From Bacillota bacterium (GTDB lineage: Bacteria > Bacillota > Clostridia > Christensenellales > Aristaeellaceae): a DNA stretch of 64,000 nt. The DNA is taken from positions 1 to 64,000 of the forward strand of contig JAEZIN010000002.1 of assembly GCA_023436585.1 (NCBI GenBank), in the 5' to 3' direction. The position numbers and the translations under genes are program-made. Below are positions 25,092 to 34,854 of the stretch, in pieces. A model generated the notes under the pieces. The model saw nothing but the letters and a program-made list of their open reading frames with translations. It had not been told where the DNA came from and searched no databases. Each line of letters begins with the position of its first letter. The first letter of the stretch is position 1.

Positions 25092-26336
25092 TTAGTTTTT
25101 CACTTCCACCTTTGCCCCCAGGCGGTTGAGCTTTTCGGGCAGGTCGGAATATCCCCTTGCAATGTTTCCCTGCGGGTCGTTGATCTCCGTCTGACCCTGG
25201 GCAATCAGCCCGGCCAGCATCAGCGCGGCGCCGGCCCGAAGGTCCGTCACGGTCACTGGCGCGCCTTGGAGCGGCACGCCGCCTTCGATCACCGCCACGC
25301 GGTTGTCCAGCCGGATGCGCGCGCCCATGCGCTTTAATTCCTGCGCGTGCATGAACCGGTTTTCGAATATGGTTTCCAAAAAGACGCTTGTTCCCTTTAC
25401 CGCCAGCGCCACGGTCATCATGGGCGCCTGCATGTCAGTGGGAAAGCCGGGATAACTTAACGTACGAAGTTCAAATGGATGTGCCGCGCGGCCGGATATG
25501 CGCAGGCCGCTCCGGCTTTCCTTCACCTGCACGCCGGCCTCCTGCAGCTTGAACAGCACGGCGCGCATGTGCTCTGGGCGCGCGCCTTGCAATAGGATGC
25601 TGCCCTTGGTGATGGCGGCGGCGCATGCCAGCGTGCCGGCTTCAATACGGTCAGCGATGGGCTCGTACGTACCGCCGCTTAACGCTTTCACGCCCTCCAC
25701 CCAAATGGTGCCTGTGCCCGCGCCCATGATCTTCGCGCCCATCTGCATCAGGCATCCGGCCAGGTCGGATATCTCCGGTTCCTTGGCCGCGTTCTCGATC
25801 CTTGTGGTGCCCTCGGCCAGTGTGGCCGCCATTAAAATGTTTTCTGTCGCGCCTACGCTGGGCAGGTCCAAATAAACGTTTCCGCCTTTCAGTTTGCCCT
25901 TGAGCGTCACGCTTCCGGAGGTAATTTCCACCTCGGCGCCCAGCGCCTGCATGCCCTTTACGTGCAGGTCAATGGGTCTCTGGCCAATGGCGCAGCCGCC
26001 GGGCAGCGCCACCCTTGCGTATCCTGTGCGGGCCAACAGCGGTCCCATCACCAGCACCGACGCCCGCATGCGTCTGATGCTGTCCTCATCGCTTGGATTG
26101 TGCGGTTTTTGGGCAAATGCGGTTACCGTGCCTTGGCTTTCCGTTACGTCCGCGCCGCAGTCCCGCAAAATGTGGATCAGCGTTTGCACGTCCGTCAAGT
26201 TGGGCACCCTTAAGATAGAAAGCGGTTCTTCCGTCAGCAGCGACGCGGCCAAAATGGGCAATACGGCATTTTTTGCCGTATTGACTTCGATCTCGCCGCT
26301 CAAGCCCGGCGTTTGATTCACTACATAGGTAGTCAT
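25092..26336 (-). CDS. murA: UDP-N-acetylglucosamine 1-carboxyvinyltransferase
   Basis: This 414-residue enzyme transfers enolpyruvate from PEP to UDP-GlcNAc in the first committed step of peptidoglycan synthesis. The Lys-Asn pair near the N-terminus is in NTAKNAVLP. The fosfomycin-target cysteine is present in LPGGCAIGQRPID. The C-terminal half shows YPGFPTDMQAPMM and the basic loop in ITDL-type DLRAGAALMLAGL. The ATG at 26336 (MTTYVVN) follows GGGAGA. A longer start at 26408 is not supported. Confidence 0.95.
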   Translation of the reverse strand: MTTYVVNQTPGLSGEIEVNTAKNAVLPILAASLLTEEPLSILRVPNLTDVQTLIHILRDCGADVTESQGTVTAFAQKPHNPSDEDSIRRMRASVLVMGPLLARTGYARVALPGGCAIGQRPIDLHVKGMQALGAEVEITSGSVTLKGKLKGGNVYLDLPSVGATENILMAATLAEGTTRIENAAKEPEISDLAGCLMQMGAKIMGAGTGTIWVEGVKALSGGTYEPIADRIEAGTLACAAAITKGSILLQGARPEHMRAVLFKLQEAGVQVKESRSGLRISGRAAHPFELRTLSYPGFPTDMQAPMMTVALAVKGTSVFLETIFENRFMHAQELKRMGARIRLDNRVAVIEGGVPLQGAPVTVTDLRAGAALMLAGLIAQGQTEINDPQGNIARGYSDLPEKLNRLGAKVEVKN

Positions 26337-26587
26337 AACCCACATCTCCCGAAAACGGCCTGCATCAGCCCGGGAGCCGCGTTTTTCACAATGGTGATGG
26401 CCATACACTTCCCTCCTGTCGCATTCAGTTTCTCCTGCGAAGGAGCAAATATTCTACTGGAAAGCGTCATGAAACGCGGCTGACGGGCGGATTTTGGCAT
26501 CATAATGCGATAAGGTTCAACAACCGGCGGTCATACGAGGCAGATTTTAAAGCCCCGCTTCCGCCAACAATTTTTTCTGGCGGATGC

Positions 26588-26616
26588 TTCCCATCCGTGG
26601 CAATTCATGCTACAAT
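26588..26616 (+). promoter_or_regulatory. uvrB promoter
   Basis: TACAAT (26611-26616) with a weak TTCCCA 17 bases upstream. The LexA-type box begins 3 bases downstream, over the start site. Confidence 0.6.
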
Positions 26617-26619
26617 AAA

Positions 26620-26633
26620 AGAACAAATGTTCT
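26620..26633. promoter_or_regulatory. LexA (SOS) box upstream of uvrB
   Basis: AGAACAAATGTTCT has perfect AGAAC/GTTCT arms and matches the Gram-positive SOS pattern GAAC-N4-GTTC. Its position just after the -10 would block initiation until DNA damage inactivates LexA. Confidence 0.8.
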
Positions 26634-26675
26634 CAAAACACCGGCCCAATAAGGCGGCCACAGGTGGAGGTAGCA

Positions 26676-28682
26676 ATGGATCAATTTGTTTTGAAAGCGC
26701 CGTATACGGCTACAGGCGACCAGCCCCAGGCCATCGAAGCTTTGGTCCGGGGCATAAACGAAGGCCTTACCGATCAGGTCCTCCTGGGCGTGACCGGGTC
26801 GGGCAAAACCTTCACCATGGCTTCGGTCATTGAAAAAGTGCAGCGGCCGGCGCTGGTCATCGCCCACAATAAAACGCTGGCAGCCCAGCTATGCAGCGAG
26901 TTCAAGTCGTTTTTTCCCGACAGCGCGGTGGAGTACTTCGTCAGCTACTACGACTATTACCAGCCGGAAGCCTACATTGCCTCTTCCGATACCTACATTG
27001 AAAAGGACGCCTCCATCAATGAGGAGATTGACCGCCTGCGCCACAGCGCCACGGCGGCCCTTCGCGAACGGCGGGATGTGATCATCGTCGCGTCGGTCAG
27101 CTGCATCTACTCCATGGGCGATCCCAAGGAATACGAGGGGCTGATGCTTTCCCTGCGCCCGGGCATGCGGATTGGCCGCGATACGCTTTTGCGCAAGCTT
27201 GTGGACATACAGTTTGAACGCAACGACATGGACTTTTCCCGCGGCACCTTTCGCGTGCGCGGCGATGTGGTGGAGATTATCCCCGCCGGTTCGTACGACC
27301 ATGGCTTGCGGGTGGAGTTTTTCGGCGATGAAATCGAACGCATCAGCGAGATCGAAGTCACCACCGGCCACGTGCTGGGCACGCTTTTGCACGCGGCCAT
27401 CTTCCCCGCGACCCATTACGCTACCGATCCCGAAGGCATGGAAAAAGGCATCCAACAAATTGAAAAGGACCTTGAAATAAGGCTGCAGGAACTGAAGGAT
27501 GGGGACCGCCTGCTGGAGGCCCAGCGCCTGCAGCAGCGCACCCGCTATGATATCGAAATGATGCGGGAACTGGGCTACTGCACCGGCATTGAAAACTACA
27601 GCCGCTACTTTGACGGCCGCAGCCCCGGGGACCCGCCCTTCTCGCTGCTGAACTATTTCCCCGAGGACTTCATTACCTTCATCGACGAAAGCCACGTTAC
27701 CGTTCCGCAGGTGCGCGCCATGTATAGGGGCGACCGCATGCGCAAGGATGCGCTGGTGGAATATGGCTTTCGCCTGCCATCAGCCTATGACAACCGCCCG
27801 CTTTTGTTCGAGGAGTTCCAAACCCGCATACATCAAACGATCTATGTATCTGCAACCCCTGCACCCTACGAGCTGGAAAAATCCGGGCAGATCGTAGAGC
27901 AGATCATCCGCCCCACCGGCCTCATCGATCCCAAGATCATTGTCCGCCCCGCCACCGGCCAGGTGGATAACCTGGTGGGCGAACTGTACGAGGTCACAAA
28001 ACAAGGCCACCGCGTTCTGGTGACAACCCTCACCAAGCGCATGGCCGAAAGCCTGACCTCCTATTTGAAAGACCTGGGCATCAAGGTGCGCTACCTGCAC
28101 AGCGATATTCAGACCATGGAGCGCATGGAGCTGATCCGCGGCCTGCGACTGGGCGAGTTTGATGTGCTGGTGGGTATCAACCTCCTGCGCGAAGGCCTCG
28201 ATCTGCCCGAAGTGGCGCTGGTGGCCATCCTGGATGCCGACAAGGAAGGTTTCTTGCGCAGCGTAACGTCCCTGGTGCAGACCATTGGCCGCGCCGCCCG
28301 CAACCTGGAGGGCCGGGTCATCATGTACGCCGACAAGCTCACTGATTCCATGATGCACGCCATCCAGGAGACCGACCGCCGCCGCGCCTTGCAGCAGGCC
28401 TATAACGAAGCCCACAACATCACGCCGCAAAGCGTGCAAAACACCGTCCGCGCCCTCCTGGAGATCACCCGCCAGGTGGAAGAAAAGTCGTCCGATGTCC
28501 TCACCGACGAAGATAAGCAGATTCTCATCCTCCAACTCGAAGACCAGATGCTCTCCGCCGCCCACAGCCTCGATTTCGAAAAGGCCGCCAAGCTCCGCGA
28601 CCAACTCTTCACCCTCCGCGGCCAGGCCGTGGAAAAGCACGACGAACAGTCAAGAAGGCGGCGGCGGCCGAAGAGGAGGTAA
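26676..28682 (+). CDS. uvrB: Excinuclease ABC subunit B
   Basis: This 668-residue damage-verification helicase-like subunit acts in nucleotide excision repair. It has Walker [14 protein letters not shown], the beta-hairpin region [40 protein letters not shown]-like FIDESHVT, helicase motif VATT-type [28 protein letters not shown] and QTIGRAARN. It ends with a UVR motif ([28 protein letters not shown]) for UvrC/UvrA contact. The ATG at 26676 follows GGTGGAGG. It is under the SOS box and appears monocistronic. Confidence 0.97.
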   Translation: MDQFVLKAPYTATGDQPQAIEALVRGINEGLTDQVLLGVTGSGKTFTMASVIEKVQRPALVIAHNKTLAAQLCSEFKSFFPDSAVEYFVSYYDYYQPEAYIASSDTYIEKDASINEEIDRLRHSATAALRERRDVIIVASVSCIYSMGDPKEYEGLMLSLRPGMRIGRDTLLRKLVDIQFERNDMDFSRGTFRVRGDVVEIIPAGSYDHGLRVEFFGDEIERISEIEVTTGHVLGTLLHAAIFPATHYATDPEGMEKGIQQIEKDLEIRLQELKDGDRLLEAQRLQQRTRYDIEMMRELGYCTGIENYSRYFDGRSPGDPPFSLLNYFPEDFITFIDESHVTVPQVRAMYRGDRMRKDALVEYGFRLPSAYDNRPLLFEEFQTRIHQTIYVSATPAPYELEKSGQIVEQIIRPTGLIDPKIIVRPATGQVDNLVGELYEVTKQGHRVLVTTLTKRMAESLTSYLKDLGIKVRYLHSDIQTMERMELIRGLRLGEFDVLVGINLLREGLDLPEVALVAILDADKEGFLRSVTSLVQTIGRAARNLEGRVIMYADKLTDSMMHAIQETDRRRALQQAYNEAHNITPQSVQNTVRALLEITRQVEEKSSDVLTDEDKQILILQLEDQMLSAAHSLDFEKAAKLRDQLFTLRGQAVEKHDEQSRRRRRPKRR

Positions 28683-28685
28683 CGA

Positions 28686-28755
28686 AGGAGCCCAGGGGAC
28701 GCTGTCCCCTGGACCCCTGCCAAAGGGATATATCCCTTTGGGAACCCACTATACC
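28686..28755. repeat. R2-type repeat arm at the left edge of the AT-rich island
   Basis: Read on the minus strand it gives TATAGTGGGTTCCCAAAGGG, then CCCTTTGGCAGGGGTCCAGG. This parallels 37338-37385 and, in part, 33833-33853. It contains a hairpin, CCAGGGGAC-GCT-GTCCCCTGG, just after the uvrB stop that could serve as its terminator. Confidence 0.65.
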
Positions 28756-28876
28756 AATTCATATACAGAGCAGTTGAAACACCCACAACTATCAAAATTA
28801 CGTGTGAAAGGCAGGGCTTTTCATATAAAATAAGTGTTTCCATAAAAACGACAAAAAGTCCTAAAGTCAACTTCTA

Positions 28877-28905
28877 TTTACACATTTTTCCCAGTATGAT
28901 ATTAT
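28877..28905 (+). promoter_or_regulatory. Promoter of the STAND-NTPase gene
   Basis: TTTACA (28877-28882), 17 bases, TATTAT (28900-28905), about 78 bases before the start codon and inside the AT-rich island. Confidence 0.65.
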
Positions 28906-28982
28906 CATCCTATCCATCAAATTGCCTATAGAGTATGCAACGATAACAAAAAATTGATTGCTAGACCTTGGGAGGGAAATTC

Positions 28983-31900
28983 TTGAATCAATCGAACGAG
29001 CGAATTCAATATATAGCAGAATACATTTCTGCTTATGAAGAGAAAATTAAATTACTTAACATCAAGGGACTTTTTGATAATGCCAAATTGTTCGAATTAT
29101 TTGCAATTGAAGTATGCAGTCTATATTTTAGTCAGAGATTCAATAATCTAAACATTGAAACATATACTTACCCTTGTGTTGATTTAATTTCTGCGGATAA
29201 ACAAACTTACATACAGGTAAGTACTACGATAGACATTCCTGCAAAGATAAAAACAACACTTGAAAACATCAGGGATTCAGATATAGCTGAAATCAAAACG
29301 TTGACAACAGTTAAGTTTTTCATGCTTAACAATAATAGTGTGGGCAAGGTAAAGGACTATACAGGAAAAAGCCAGATAGGTAGTCTTTCCTTTACCAAAA
29401 AAAGTAATTTAATTACAACAAGTGATATTCTTCAGAAAGCGATAGACGATCTGGATTTTCAGACTAAACTATATGACTTGCTTAAGAGAGAAATAGATAG
29501 CATTAATGATAATTCAGACAAATTTCAAGAAGCCATTGAGGATAGCAAAACCGTTGGACTTGGTAATATAGATTGCAAAATAAATAATGAATACGAAATA
29601 GATCGAAGTGAACTTATTTCCAAAATAAAAGCAGATAACTATAAATATATATCTATACAAGGAGGAGCCGGTAGCGGCAAGTCTGTTCTTTGTAAAAAGA
29701 TGGTTGAAGGAGAAGCAAACCTTATTTATGCAAGGGCAGAACGGTTTCTTGAGGAAACTGACATAAACAATATTTGGGGGTTTAATGTTAGGCAAACGCT
29801 TGAATATATAAATGACAAACCGATTGTGTTTTTTATCGATTCTCTTGAGTTTATTGCCGATAGTCGTACAAAACTTGATCTGTTATGTGTTCTCTATGAA
29901 TGTACGAAGAAATATCCGGCAGCAAAAATAATCACTTCGTGCCGCACAAGTGATAGAAACGCTTTCATAAAAATCGAAAGTGATTACTCAATTCGATCAT
30001 ATGAAGTATCCGAATTAACGATAGTAGAGCAATTGGCAATTGCTAAAAAGTACTCTATTATCAAAAAAATGTTGGAAATGAATTCATATGCCGACCTTCT
30101 GAAATCACCATTTTATATTAACTTGATAGTCACAAAAATTACTGACATTGATAACATTTCTGATGAGAATCAACTAAGAGAGTATATTTGGGAACACATA
30201 ATTTGTTTAGATGACAGTGAAATAGAGAAAGTTATAGAGTCAATAGTTTTTACTAGGGCTAAGGATTTTTCGCTTGGTGCGACCAAATCGGAATATGACA
30301 CAAAAACCATAAGAAGACTTATTTCAAAAGGTGTATTGGTTAGTAATGGAAAAACGGTTAGATTAAAGTATGATATTTTTGAAGATATTTGCTTTGAGCA
30401 ATATTTGGATCATGAATTCAATAAATTAAAAGGGAAGTATAATGAATTCTTTGATGAAATTGAAACTTTCGGAAGATGTATTTATAGGCGTTATCAAATT
30501 TGGATATCAAATAAACTATTTGCGGAAAGCAATCGTGAGAAGTTCTTGTTTGAATTGGTTTTTTCAGATAAAATGCCGCAATCTTGGAGAAAGCAGACTG
30601 AGATAGGTTTAGTGAAATCAAGGCATTGTGGTCAATTTTTTAGTGAATATGGGCAAGCGATAATTAACAGCGGGATACTAAATGATTTTATCAAAATAAC
30701 AAATCTATATGCATTTGAAATCAATAATGTTTTTTTTAGAATGCAGTTCCCGTATATTCAGTTACGTCCAAGCGGTGAGTGTAGGGGGAGCTTGATAAAC
30801 TTAATTGTAGATAACAAATTGTACAAAAATGATGAGATTTTGCGACTAGACTTAGAAAAAATCTGCAAAGATTATTCCAAGGAACAATTGAAAGAAAAGA
30901 AGACAGCGGATGCGGCTTGCATTATTTTGGAATATCTCATCGATAAATACATCGTCGAAAGTGAAGAAAGTAGAAACTATAAATTAGATGAAATTGTAAA
31001 TGCATTGCTTACTCCTATTTATCAAATGGCGGAATACTCCCAAGACTGGATTAAAGAGTTTTGGGGTAGGTTAAGCGAATACTATAAGGGTGAAGATCGA
31101 GATAAGGAGCGACTTTCTGAAGATATTATAGAGGATACTCTCAAATTTAGGCACACGAAACTAGCAGAAAATTTGCCGATTGAATTATGCGCTTTGGCAG
31201 AAATGTTTTGGACATATACACCTAAGAGAAGACATAATCAAGATATCTTTGATTTTTATGAAAGAGATGACGATATGTCTTACCAGTATGGGCTAAGTCA
31301 AAAGGCAAAATATTATGAGCGCGGATCAACTCCAATGGATAATAACTTCTTTTGTATCTTATTCAGGAGAAATTTTTGGATAGGCTTGAACTGGGCTATT
31401 GACTTCGTTAACAATGCAGCATCGAGCTTGACAGAAAAAAACAAAGGTTGCTTATCAACTTATGAAATCAATTTTATAGAAGATAACATAAAAAGGTCTT
31501 ACCAAGGTTCACCAGAAATGTGGCTAGTAACCACGGAAGAATACAGAATGCCAATGATTATTAGCGACTTAATATATTGTTTAAAAGAAGATCTTGCTAG
31601 CGTTATAGAAAACGATGCGGTTGTGGATAAGGAGACTGCTAAATTTGCGATTAATGTTAGTAAGCATATTTATGAAAAATCTAACAATATAGCATTGCTA
31701 ACAATTATATCAGATATAGGAATGAAGTTTCGTCAAAAGCTGCCAGGTTATGCACTAGATTTAACAACAAATATTGATATTATACTTCTTGACTTAACAA
31801 GACTATCTCGATTATTAAAGAATCCATATACACAAATGTTAGAAAAACAGATGTTGATGACATTGGGGATGCCTCCTTCTTTACTTCCCGATAGGTACAA

Positions 31901-33752
31901 TAAAAAGAGTGTTGAGCAATACAACTTGCTTGATTATGTTAGAGATTGTCAAATTTATTATGACGAAGAAATGAAAACAAGATGCCACAGGATTTTAGAC
32001 TATCTCTATTCGATTGTCTCAAACGATAAAGAGAATGCAACTAGATATTTGCAAATTCAAAATATGGATTTGCGAACGGCGCAGGTCGTAAAAATTGATG
32101 ATACTACCATAGCATTGGTCCCAACGGTCACAGGCGAAGCCGAGAAGTTGACAATTGAAAATGAAAAACAAAGACAGCCCGAAAAAAGCATAGCTTTATT
32201 AGTTAATGATTGTAATAAAAAATTGGAAAGAAAGGAGTTTCAATTATATGATTGTCTTAAGTCTATAGAGTTATTGTTGGAAGCAAAAGCAAATTGTGTT
32301 GTTCCAGAAGCTTATGATAATTTGCTTATCACCTTAATTATTGGGGCACTACAGGACAAGACACTTGAGGATATTACAAGGTCTAGATTTTGCCAAATAT
32401 GGATAGACGGAATAAATAGATATTTTTCAAAGGGAAGTTTTATCTTTGAATATCGCTTAAGCTGGGTGCTTTTTTCACAACTGGATACAGATGTTAGCAA
32501 CGGAATAAAAGAACAGGTAAAACAGTTGTTACTCGATTTAATATTGTATAAAGGACAACATGGAGTAGTTGCGAAAATAGCTCATTATGCGAAACGATAT
32601 TTGGCAACCAATGAACAACTTGCAAGAGCTGTATTTAATACAATCTTCAAGCTTGCTGAAGATGAAATGAAGCACGAGAAATTCAACGCAAAATATATGA
32701 AGAAGCATAGACAAAATGAGAAATTTGAGTTTTTACCAAACCAACAACCGAAACTACGAGGCGTTGATTTTTATATAGAAGAGGACAAGAAGAAAAAATA
32801 TAGAAGCCAGAGAGATGAAATAATCAGAGAGTATTTATTCAGAAATACCAAGCTTGATTTATCAAACTTTGATATGGATAATTATGATATAACAACTTTA
32901 TGTTATGCTATTAATTGTGGTTTATCTTTAGATGATTCTTCTTTTGCTATGGTAGTTAAAAAATTTGTTGCGGCTATGATTAATGTATGGAAAGAAAAAC
33001 AAAAAACACATCGTTCACATGACATACTTGATGTTTATTCACTTCATGAAGTTATGGATTTCTTTCAAAGAGAACTTGCTGCAAGTGAGATTCAGTCATC
33101 AATTGTTTTAGATATTCTTCTTACAGAACTTGATTTTTCAAAATTTGCAAGAGATGCTATAGAATTTTATATTAATGTGTTTGGATCATTGCTCTCAGAG
33201 TATTTTGATTCACACAGCGACAAAGATAAACGAGCTAAGCTTGAAAACATTATTCGTTCATTAGAGAATAAAATCATAGCGATAAAAGAAGAAAAGGTTA
33301 GAGTCGAATTGTATAAATCGTTGATATTATCCGTTACCACCTATAGTGGTGCGGGAGATTGGAGTAGATTCCCATCAGGGTATTCTTATCAAGATAAGCA
33401 ATTTTTAAATTATTTGTTCAGCACATATGGTGGATTTCATTTAGAAGAGATGCTACATACAATTTATAAACTTCACCTAAATAAATTGTTGCCAGAGATA
33501 CTTTTATCAATAAGAGATGCATTCGCAATTGCTTCTCGAATAAATAAATCGAGGTCTGCTGCATTTATAGAAATAGTAAGTAAGGAAAAAACAATTGTCC
33601 TAATAATGATAACAATAGCTTTCTTAGATTTCAGCGACAAAATTAAACAAGATGACGATTTAACAAAGGCATATGAAGAAATCTTAGAGATGCTTGTGGA
33701 AATAAACTACGAAGAAGCGGCAACAATCTTAGATGAATTTAGAGTTCACTAA
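28983..33752 (+). CDS. Giant SMEK-like nuclease/STAND NTPase protein, candidate antiphage (Avs-like) gene
   Basis: This 1589-residue protein has three parts. Residues ~1-180 form a domain with YPCVDLISADKQTYIQVSTT, which matches the D...Q-x-V core of SMEK/PD-(D/E)XK-like folds seen at the N-terminus of STAND proteins. Residues ~205-450 form a STAND P-loop NTPase: Walker A QGGAGSGKSVLCKK (~226-239), Walker B PIVFFIDSLEF (~280-290), and IITSCRTSDR (~316-325). The remaining ~1100 residues are helical, Lys/Glu/Ile-rich and unrecognised, as in the sensor arms of Avs proteins. The start is TTG at 28983, with GGGAGGG 6 bases upstream; an in-frame TTG at 28968 precedes that site. Codon use and base composition are strikingly AT-rich beside GC-rich neighbours, indicating recent transfer. 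It is a single-gene unit. Domain assignment is firm for the NTPase, moderate for the nuclease-like domain; the defence role is inferred. Confidence 0.8.
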   Translation: MNQSNERIQYIAEYISAYEEKIKLLNIKGLFDNAKLFELFAIEVCSLYFSQRFNNLNIETYTYPCVDLISADKQTYIQVSTTIDIPAKIKTTLENIRDSDIAEIKTLTTVKFFMLNNNSVGKVKDYTGKSQIGSLSFTKKSNLITTSDILQKAIDDLDFQTKLYDLLKREIDSINDNSDKFQEAIEDSKTVGLGNIDCKINNEYEIDRSELISKIKADNYKYISIQGGAGSGKSVLCKKMVEGEANLIYARAERFLEETDINNIWGFNVRQTLEYINDKPIVFFIDSLEFIADSRTKLDLLCVLYECTKKYPAAKIITSCRTSDRNAFIKIESDYSIRSYEVSELTIVEQLAIAKKYSIIKKMLEMNSYADLLKSPFYINLIVTKITDIDNISDENQLREYIWEHIICLDDSEIEKVIESIVFTRAKDFSLGATKSEYDTKTIRRLISKGVLVSNGKTVRLKYDIFEDICFEQYLDHEFNKLKGKYNEFFDEIETFGRCIYRRYQIWISNKLFAESNREKFLFELVFSDKMPQSWRKQTEIGLVKSRHCGQFFSEYGQAIINSGILNDFIKITNLYAFEINNVFFRMQFPYIQLRPSGECRGSLINLIVDNKLYKNDEILRLDLEKICKDYSKEQLKEKKTADAACIILEYLIDKYIVESEESRNYKLDEIVNALLTPIYQMAEYSQDWIKEFWGRLSEYYKGEDRDKERLSEDIIEDTLKFRHTKLAENLPIELCALAEMFWTYTPKRRHNQDIFDFYERDDDMSYQYGLSQKAKYYERGSTPMDNNFFCILFRRNFWIGLNWAIDFVNNAASSLTEKNKGCLSTYEINFIEDNIKRSYQGSPEMWLVTTEEYRMPMIISDLIYCLKEDLASVIENDAVVDKETAKFAINVSKHIYEKSNNIALLTIISDIGMKFRQKLPGYALDLTTNIDIILLDLTRLSRLLKNPYTQMLEKQMLMTLGMPPSLLPDRYNKKSVEQYNLLDYVRDCQIYYDEEMKTRCHRILDYLYSIVSNDKENATRYLQIQNMDLRTAQVVKIDDTTIALVPTVTGEAEKLTIENEKQRQPEKSIALLVNDCNKKLERKEFQLYDCLKSIELLLEAKANCVVPEAYDNLLITLIIGALQDKTLEDITRSRFCQIWIDGINRYFSKGSFIFEYRLSWVLFSQLDTDVSNGIKEQVKQLLLDLILYKGQHGVVAKIAHYAKRYLATNEQLARAVFNTIFKLAEDEMKHEKFNAKYMKKHRQNEKFEFLPNQQPKLRGVDFYIEEDKKKKYRSQRDEIIREYLFRNTKLDLSNFDMDNYDITTLCYAINCGLSLDDSSFAMVVKKFVAAMINVWKEKQKTHRSHDILDVYSLHEVMDFFQRELAASEIQSSIVLDILLTELDFSKFARDAIEFYINVFGSLLSEYFDSHSDKDKRAKLENIIRSLENKIIAIKEEKVRVELYKSLILSVTTYSGAGDWSRFPSGYSYQDKQFLNYLFSTYGGFHLEEMLHTIYKLHLNKLLPEILLSIRDAFAIASRINKSRSAAFIEIVSKEKTIVLIMITIAFLDFSDKIKQDDDLTKAYEEILEMLVEINYEEAATILDEFRVH

Positions 33753-33832
33753 ATGCTCTCATCTTCTTGATTTTCAAGTTCATTACTATATAAAGAATGT
33801 GTCTTGCTTACCATAATCTAGCTTTCCAATCC

Positions 33833-33905
33833 TATATGGGGATTCCCAAGGGATTTTACTCCATCTGGCTCAATCGGCGCGTTGCGCGCCGATTGAGGTT
33901 GCGGA
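33833..33905. repeat. R2-type repeat arm at the right edge of the AT-rich island
   Basis: TATGGGGATTCCCAAGGG here is the inverted counterpart of the left-edge arm at 28733-28753. It continues into a perfect hairpin, CTCAATCGGCGC-GTTGC-GCGCCGATTGAG (33869-33898), whose arm occurs in the other R2 copies. The rest of 33753-34040 holds no gene. Confidence 0.65.
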
Positions 33906-34040
33906 TCGTTAAGGGGGAAAATAGAAATCCCCCCCACGCCCCCTGCGTTCGCGTTCATATTGCAATCCATGGTCCGGGTTCACACCGGCTCCTCTTTTTT
34001 ATCATAAAGTGAAATGAGCTTTACAAAAGGAGGAGTACTG

Positions 34041-34610
34041 ATGGATTCTGAACACATCGATACCGAAAAAATATGCATTTCCTGCGAGCAAGTGCAGCTT
34101 TCCAACACCTTTAGGCGTCTTTGGACCGAGCATGTTCTTTGGACGCGTTTTTTTATCGTGAGCACTGCGTTTGATCTGCCTGATTTGGAGTTTGTGACCC
34201 GGCGGCTGCTGCAAAACCCGGTTGATTTCGCCAGGGTATTTCTGCCTCTGTACGGGCCGCAAATAGCCGCACGGTTTGAGCAGCTTTTTACAGAGCATCT
34301 TCTTATCGCCGCGCAGCTTGTAAACGCGGCAAAAGCGGGTGATGCGCAAGAGGTGGAGATACAGCGCAGACGGTGGTACGCCAATGCGGAAGATATCGCG
34401 CGCTTCCTTGGCGCCATCAATCCTTTCTGGAGCGAATGCGAATGGCGGGAACTGTTGTTTGATCATCTGCGCATGACCGAAGACGAGGCGGTACAAATCC
34501 TGACCGGTCAATATGAACAGAGCATAAAGGAATTTGATGCGATACAGGCAGAGGCTTTGGAGATGGCGGATGTGATGACGCGCGGCATTATCGAGCAATT
34601 CTGCATTTAG
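34041..34610 (+). CDS. Conserved helical protein of unknown function
   Basis: This 189-residue soluble, largely helical protein contains LWTEHVLWTRFFIVSTAFDLPDLEFVTRRLLQNPVDFARVFLPLYG, then LLIAAQLVNAAKAGD and RRWYANAEDIARFLGAINPFW. Proteins with this pattern are common in Firmicutes; I believe some databases label them acetylglutamate kinase, but no amino-acid-kinase motif is visible here and I do not adopt that name. AGGAGGAG precedes the ATG at 34041. It returns to the GC-rich composition of the host right after the AT-rich island. Confidence 0.75.
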   Translation: MDSEHIDTEKICISCEQVQLSNTFRRLWTEHVLWTRFFIVSTAFDLPDLEFVTRRLLQNPVDFARVFLPLYGPQIAARFEQLFTEHLLIAAQLVNAAKAGDAQEVEIQRRRWYANAEDIARFLGAINPFWSECEWRELLFDHLRMTEDEAVQILTGQYEQSIKEFDAIQAEALEMADVMTRGIIEQFCI

Positions 34611-34700
34611 GAGCAGCCTCAGAAAAAGGTCAAAAGAAGAAGGGTGTAAACAAAGATTGCGGCTGCCGCATAGGCAAAAACACGGGTATCTGCTCTTTGC

Positions 34701-34724
34701 GGCGGGAGCAAGCCCCCGCCCTAC
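34701..34724. repeat. R3 repeat, copy 1
   Basis: GGCGGGAGCAAGCCCCCGCC followed by CTAC; an exact inverted copy lies at 56131-56154. Confidence 0.7.
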
Positions 34725-34791
34725 TGTTCTGTTCGTTGAAGATAAAGTAGAATATCAAAACCTTCTTGTTGGAAGTTTTTCAGGTTGGGGT

Positions 34792-34829
34792 GCGGGGAAG
34801 GGGATTTTTTCAAAAAGCCCCTTCCCCGC
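34792..34829. repeat. Family T stem-loop, copy 3
   Basis: GCGGGGAAGGGGATTTTTTC pairs with AAAAAGCCCCTTCCCCGC, preceded by GGAAGTTTTTCAGGTTGGGGT. It lies just past the ABC exporter stop and probably ends that transcript. Besides this and R3, 34611-34854 shows nothing else. Confidence 0.75.
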
Positions 34830-34854
34830 ATATATCCTCCGCTTCTGGTTCCCG

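Noticed and set aside
28760..33830. Complete mobile element or prophage around the STAND gene
   Set aside because: No integrase, transposase, phage gene or tRNA attachment site is visible; only the single cargo gene and repeat arms are present.
34041..34610. Acetylglutamate kinase (argB) for the 189-residue helical protein
   Set aside because: It is too short and lacks the glycine-rich and substrate motifs of amino-acid kinases.
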